Shown here: piece by piece, positions 62,463 to 64,000 of the stretch | Layout of the letters: every line of letters starts with the position of its first letter | Numbering within the stretch: the stretch's first letter is position 1 | From: Streptomyces camelliae | GTDB taxonomy: Bacteria > Actinomycetota > Actinomycetes > Streptomycetales > Streptomycetaceae | Length of the DNA stretch: 64,000 bases | Direction: 5' to 3' | Assembly: GCF_027625935.1 (NCBI RefSeq) | Contig: NZ_CP115300.1 | Coordinates: 6,200,001 to 6,264,000, forward strand | Translations under genes and position numbers: made by a program | The notes under the pieces: generated by a model | The model's input: the letters and a program-made list of their open reading frames with translations, nothing else | Told to the model about the DNA's origin: nothing | Databases searched by the model: none

Positions 62463-63293
62463 TCAGCCCAGCAGCGTCAGCCCCTCCGGCACGGTGATCC
62501 CGAACTCCTCCTCCACCACGCGCCGGGCCTCCGCCTCGTCCGACAGCTTGCGCTCGGTCACGGTCCCGTCGGCGCGGGTCTCGGTCAACCGGTCGCCGTC
62601 CAGGGCGAGATGACGCTCGGCGGTGGTCCGCTGGAGATACGGGCGCCGGGTGAAGGGGGAGCGGGGATTGGTGCCGACGTGCCAGTTGAACACCTCGTAG
62701 TCGGAGGCGGCGAACGGCTCCAGGGTGAACGCGTACTGGCCCACCCAAGCCCGCTCCTGACGGTCGTACGCCTGCAACTCCAGGAGTTCCAGGGGCCCTT
62801 CGGACGGCAGCGGCAGCAGCCTGTGCCGGCGGCCGGCGCCCTCCGACTCGGTGCCGGTGATCAGCGGGATCGGTACCAGGAGCGAGCCGGACGCGCCGAA
62901 GCCCACGTCCGCCAGATACGGCTCCGGCTCACCCGGGACCTCGACCCGCAGCATCATGTGGGTGCGCGGCCGGCTCCAGGGCGTCGGGGCGCCCAGCACC
63001 ACCCGCGCGGCCAGCCCGCCGACCCGGAAGCCGAGGGCCTCCAGGGCGAGCCACATCAGCGTGTTCTGCTCGTAGCAGTAGCCGCCGCGCGGACCGTGGA
63101 TCATCTTCGCCATGAGATCGCCGGGCGCCAGCGAGGGCGCCCGGCCGCTCAGCGGGTCCAGGTTCTCGAACGGCAGCGACAGCGCGTGTGCCAGGTGGAC
63201 GCCCCGCAGCGTCTCCAGGCCGGGCTGTCGGCCGCCCTGCCGGCCGATGCGGTCCAGGTAGGCGTCGAGGTCGAACTGTTCGATGGCAGCCAT
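62463..63293 (-). CDS. Arylamine N-acetyltransferase
   Basis: An acetyl-CoA-dependent N-acetyltransferase of 276 aa. The catalytic triad is visible: Cys in RGGYCYEQN, His in RTHMMLRV and Asp in ADVGFG. N-terminal YLDRIG and LPFENLDPLSG are typical. In actinomycetes such enzymes detoxify arylamines or acylate aromatic amines in secondary metabolism (amide synthases). No biosynthetic genes are nearby, so detoxification is more likely. Confidence 0.93.
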   Translation of the reverse strand: MAAIEQFDLDAYLDRIGRQGGRQPGLETLRGVHLAHALSLPFENLDPLSGRAPSLAPGDLMAKMIHGPRGGYCYEQNTLMWLALEALGFRVGGLAARVVLGAPTPWSRPRTHMMLRVEVPGEPEPYLADVGFGASGSLLVPIPLITGTESEGAGRRHRLLPLPSEGPLELLELQAYDRQERAWVGQYAFTLEPFAASDYEVFNWHVGTNPRSPFTRRPYLQRTTAERHLALDGDRLTETRADGTVTERKLSDEAEARRVVEEEFGITVPEGLTLLG

Positions 63294-63334
63294 ACCGGCA
63301 ATCTACGTCAGCCGGTCACCCGTCGGAGCTCGGG

Positions 63335-64000
63335 TCAGGTGGCCTCGGCCGCCGTCTCCACCCGTACCGCGCACGACTTGAACTCCGGCATCCGGGACGT
63401 CGGGTCGAGCGCCGGGTTGGTCAGGGTGTTGGCGCGGCCCGCGCCCGGCCAGTGGAAGGGCATGAAGAGGGTGTCCGGGCGGATGGCGGAGGTGATCCGG
63501 GCGGGCGCGGTGGCCCGGCCCCGGCGGGAGACCACGGTCACCGGATCCCCCTCGGCCGCGCCGATCCGGGCCGCGAGCCGGGGGTGCAGCTCCACGAAGG
63601 GGCCGGGGGCGGCGGTGTTCAGCTCGGTGACGCGCCGGGTCTGGGCGCCCGACTGGTACTGCGCGACCACCCGGCCGGTGGTCAGGATCAGGGGGTACTC
63701 GGCGTCCGGTTCCTCGGCCGTGGGGCGATGGGTGACGTTCGCGAAGCGGGCGCGGCCGTCGTCGGTGGCGAACCGGTCCAGGAAGAGGCGGGGCGTGCCG
63801 GGGTGGACCACACCGGGGACGGCTTCGACAGGCTCCGGACCGGCCGTGTCGGAGTCGTTCTCGGCGGGCTCCGGCCGGTCTGCACCAGCACCGGCGACGG
63901 AACGGTCTGCTCCGGCACCGGCGACAGAGCGGTCTGCACCAGCACCGGCGACGGAACGGTCTGCTCCGGCACCGGTGACGGAGCGCTCCGGGCGGCCCGT
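63335..64000 (-). CDS. nasA: Assimilatory nitrate reductase, C-terminal part (cut by window edge)
   Basis: Only the last 222 codons lie in the window; the frame is open to base 64000. The C-terminal molydopterin dinucleotide-binding domain shows YPLILTTGRVVAQYQSGAQ, ELHPRLAARIGAAEGDPV, MPFHWPGAGRANTLTNP and DPTSRMPEFKSCAVRV, as in the bis-MGD reductase family; nearness to nirBD points to NasA. A linker just before it has four copies of SVAGAGADR (first SVTGAGADR) from a 27-bp repeat, followed by an acidic Pro-rich segment. Confidence 0.88.
   Translation of the reverse strand, partial: TGRPERSVTGAGADRSVAGAGADRSVAGAGADRSVAGAGADRPEPAENDSDTAGPEPVEAVPGVVHPGTPRLFLDRFATDDGRARFANVTHRPTAEEPDAEYPLILTTGRVVAQYQSGAQTRRVTELNTAAPGPFVELHPRLAARIGAAEGDPVTVVSRRGRATAPARITSAIRPDTLFMPFHWPGAGRANTLTNPALDPTSRMPEFKSCAVRVETAAEAT
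63875..63982 (-). repeat. 27-bp in-frame tandem repeat in nasA (four copies)
   Basis: Units at 63956-63982, 63929-63955, 63902-63928 and 63875-63901 encode SVTGAGADR or SVAGAGADR. Alternate units are most alike, which suggests growth by duplication of a 54-bp pair. It lies in the linker before the C-terminal domain. Confidence 0.9.

Noticed and set aside
63875..63982. 27-bp repeats as CRISPR
   Set aside because: Contiguous, in frame, without spacers and inside a coding region.

Overview
The window reads as a stretch of a Streptomyces chromosome, or that of a very close relative. GC is very high with strong third-position GC bias, GTG starts are common, several genes look leaderless, and genes are packed in short ATGA-coupled operons. 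The gene order era / leuA / recO-uppS / zur-znuBCA / glyS / dusB / ppdK / nirBD is a core Streptomyces order, as I recall it. I see no tRNA, rRNA, CRISPR array, transposase or prophage.

Layout. 1-7.3 kb: era with a tandemly repeated 3' end, an HTH regulator divergent from an NAD-dependent epimerase, a beta-glucosidase plus MFS permease pair, and a protealysin-type metalloprotease followed by its emfourin inhibitor. 7.3-10.3 kb: leuA behind a leucine-rich leader peptide, then a TerB-like protein. 10.3-16.3 kb: a LuxR-type two-component system divergent from an FtsX/ATPase ABC pair, then a secreted sialidase facing a sialate-lyase-like aldolase. 16.5-23.5 kb: the housekeeping block recO, uppS, a YcxB-like membrane protein, zur, znuBCA and glyS. 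23.5-32.8 kb: an aldo/keto reductase with a perfect operator dyad, a TetR regulator, a secreted protein, a small CxxC protein, and two paralogous modules of MFS exporter divergent from an HTH/MmyB-like regulator, with a DHA2 efflux pump between them. 32.8-43.9 kb: dusB, a membrane sulfatase, an operon of two glycoside-hydrolase-like proteins divergent from a ROK regulator, and ppdK. 43.9-47 kb: a CUT1 sugar ABC importer. 47-53.4 kb: a decayed SDR gene interrupted by a 7-bp tandem repeat, a DUF4232-like secreted protein, a secreted 138-aa protein with its own ABC transporter, and a TetR-SDR pair sharing an operator. 53.5-64 kb: assimilatory nitrite reductase nirBD with a flavoprotein behind a GlnR-type box, a TSUP transporter, a class F-like sortase next to a candidate anchored substrate, a secreted thermolysin, a GGCT-like protein, an arylamine N-acetyltransferase, and the 3' end of a nitrate reductase (nasA) whose linker carries a 27-bp tandem repeat.

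How the parts work together. Zur and ZnuABC form a zinc-uptake circuit with a Zur-like box on the znuA start. NirBD, the flavoprotein and NasA form the nitrate/nitrite assimilation route under probable GlnR control. The glycosidase pair, the ROK regulator and the CUT1 transporter look like sugar or glycan utilisation. The two HTH/MFS modules look like duplicated drug-export switches.

The most unusual signals are: the era 3' triplication (186-bp period); the heptanucleotide repeat in the SDR relic; the 27-bp repeat in nasA; 9- and 12-bp in-frame repeats in at least three other genes; the conserved operator shared by the duplicated HTH/MFS modules; the sortase with a substrate lacking a classical motif; and the secreted-protein/ABC module at 48.4-51.8 kb.
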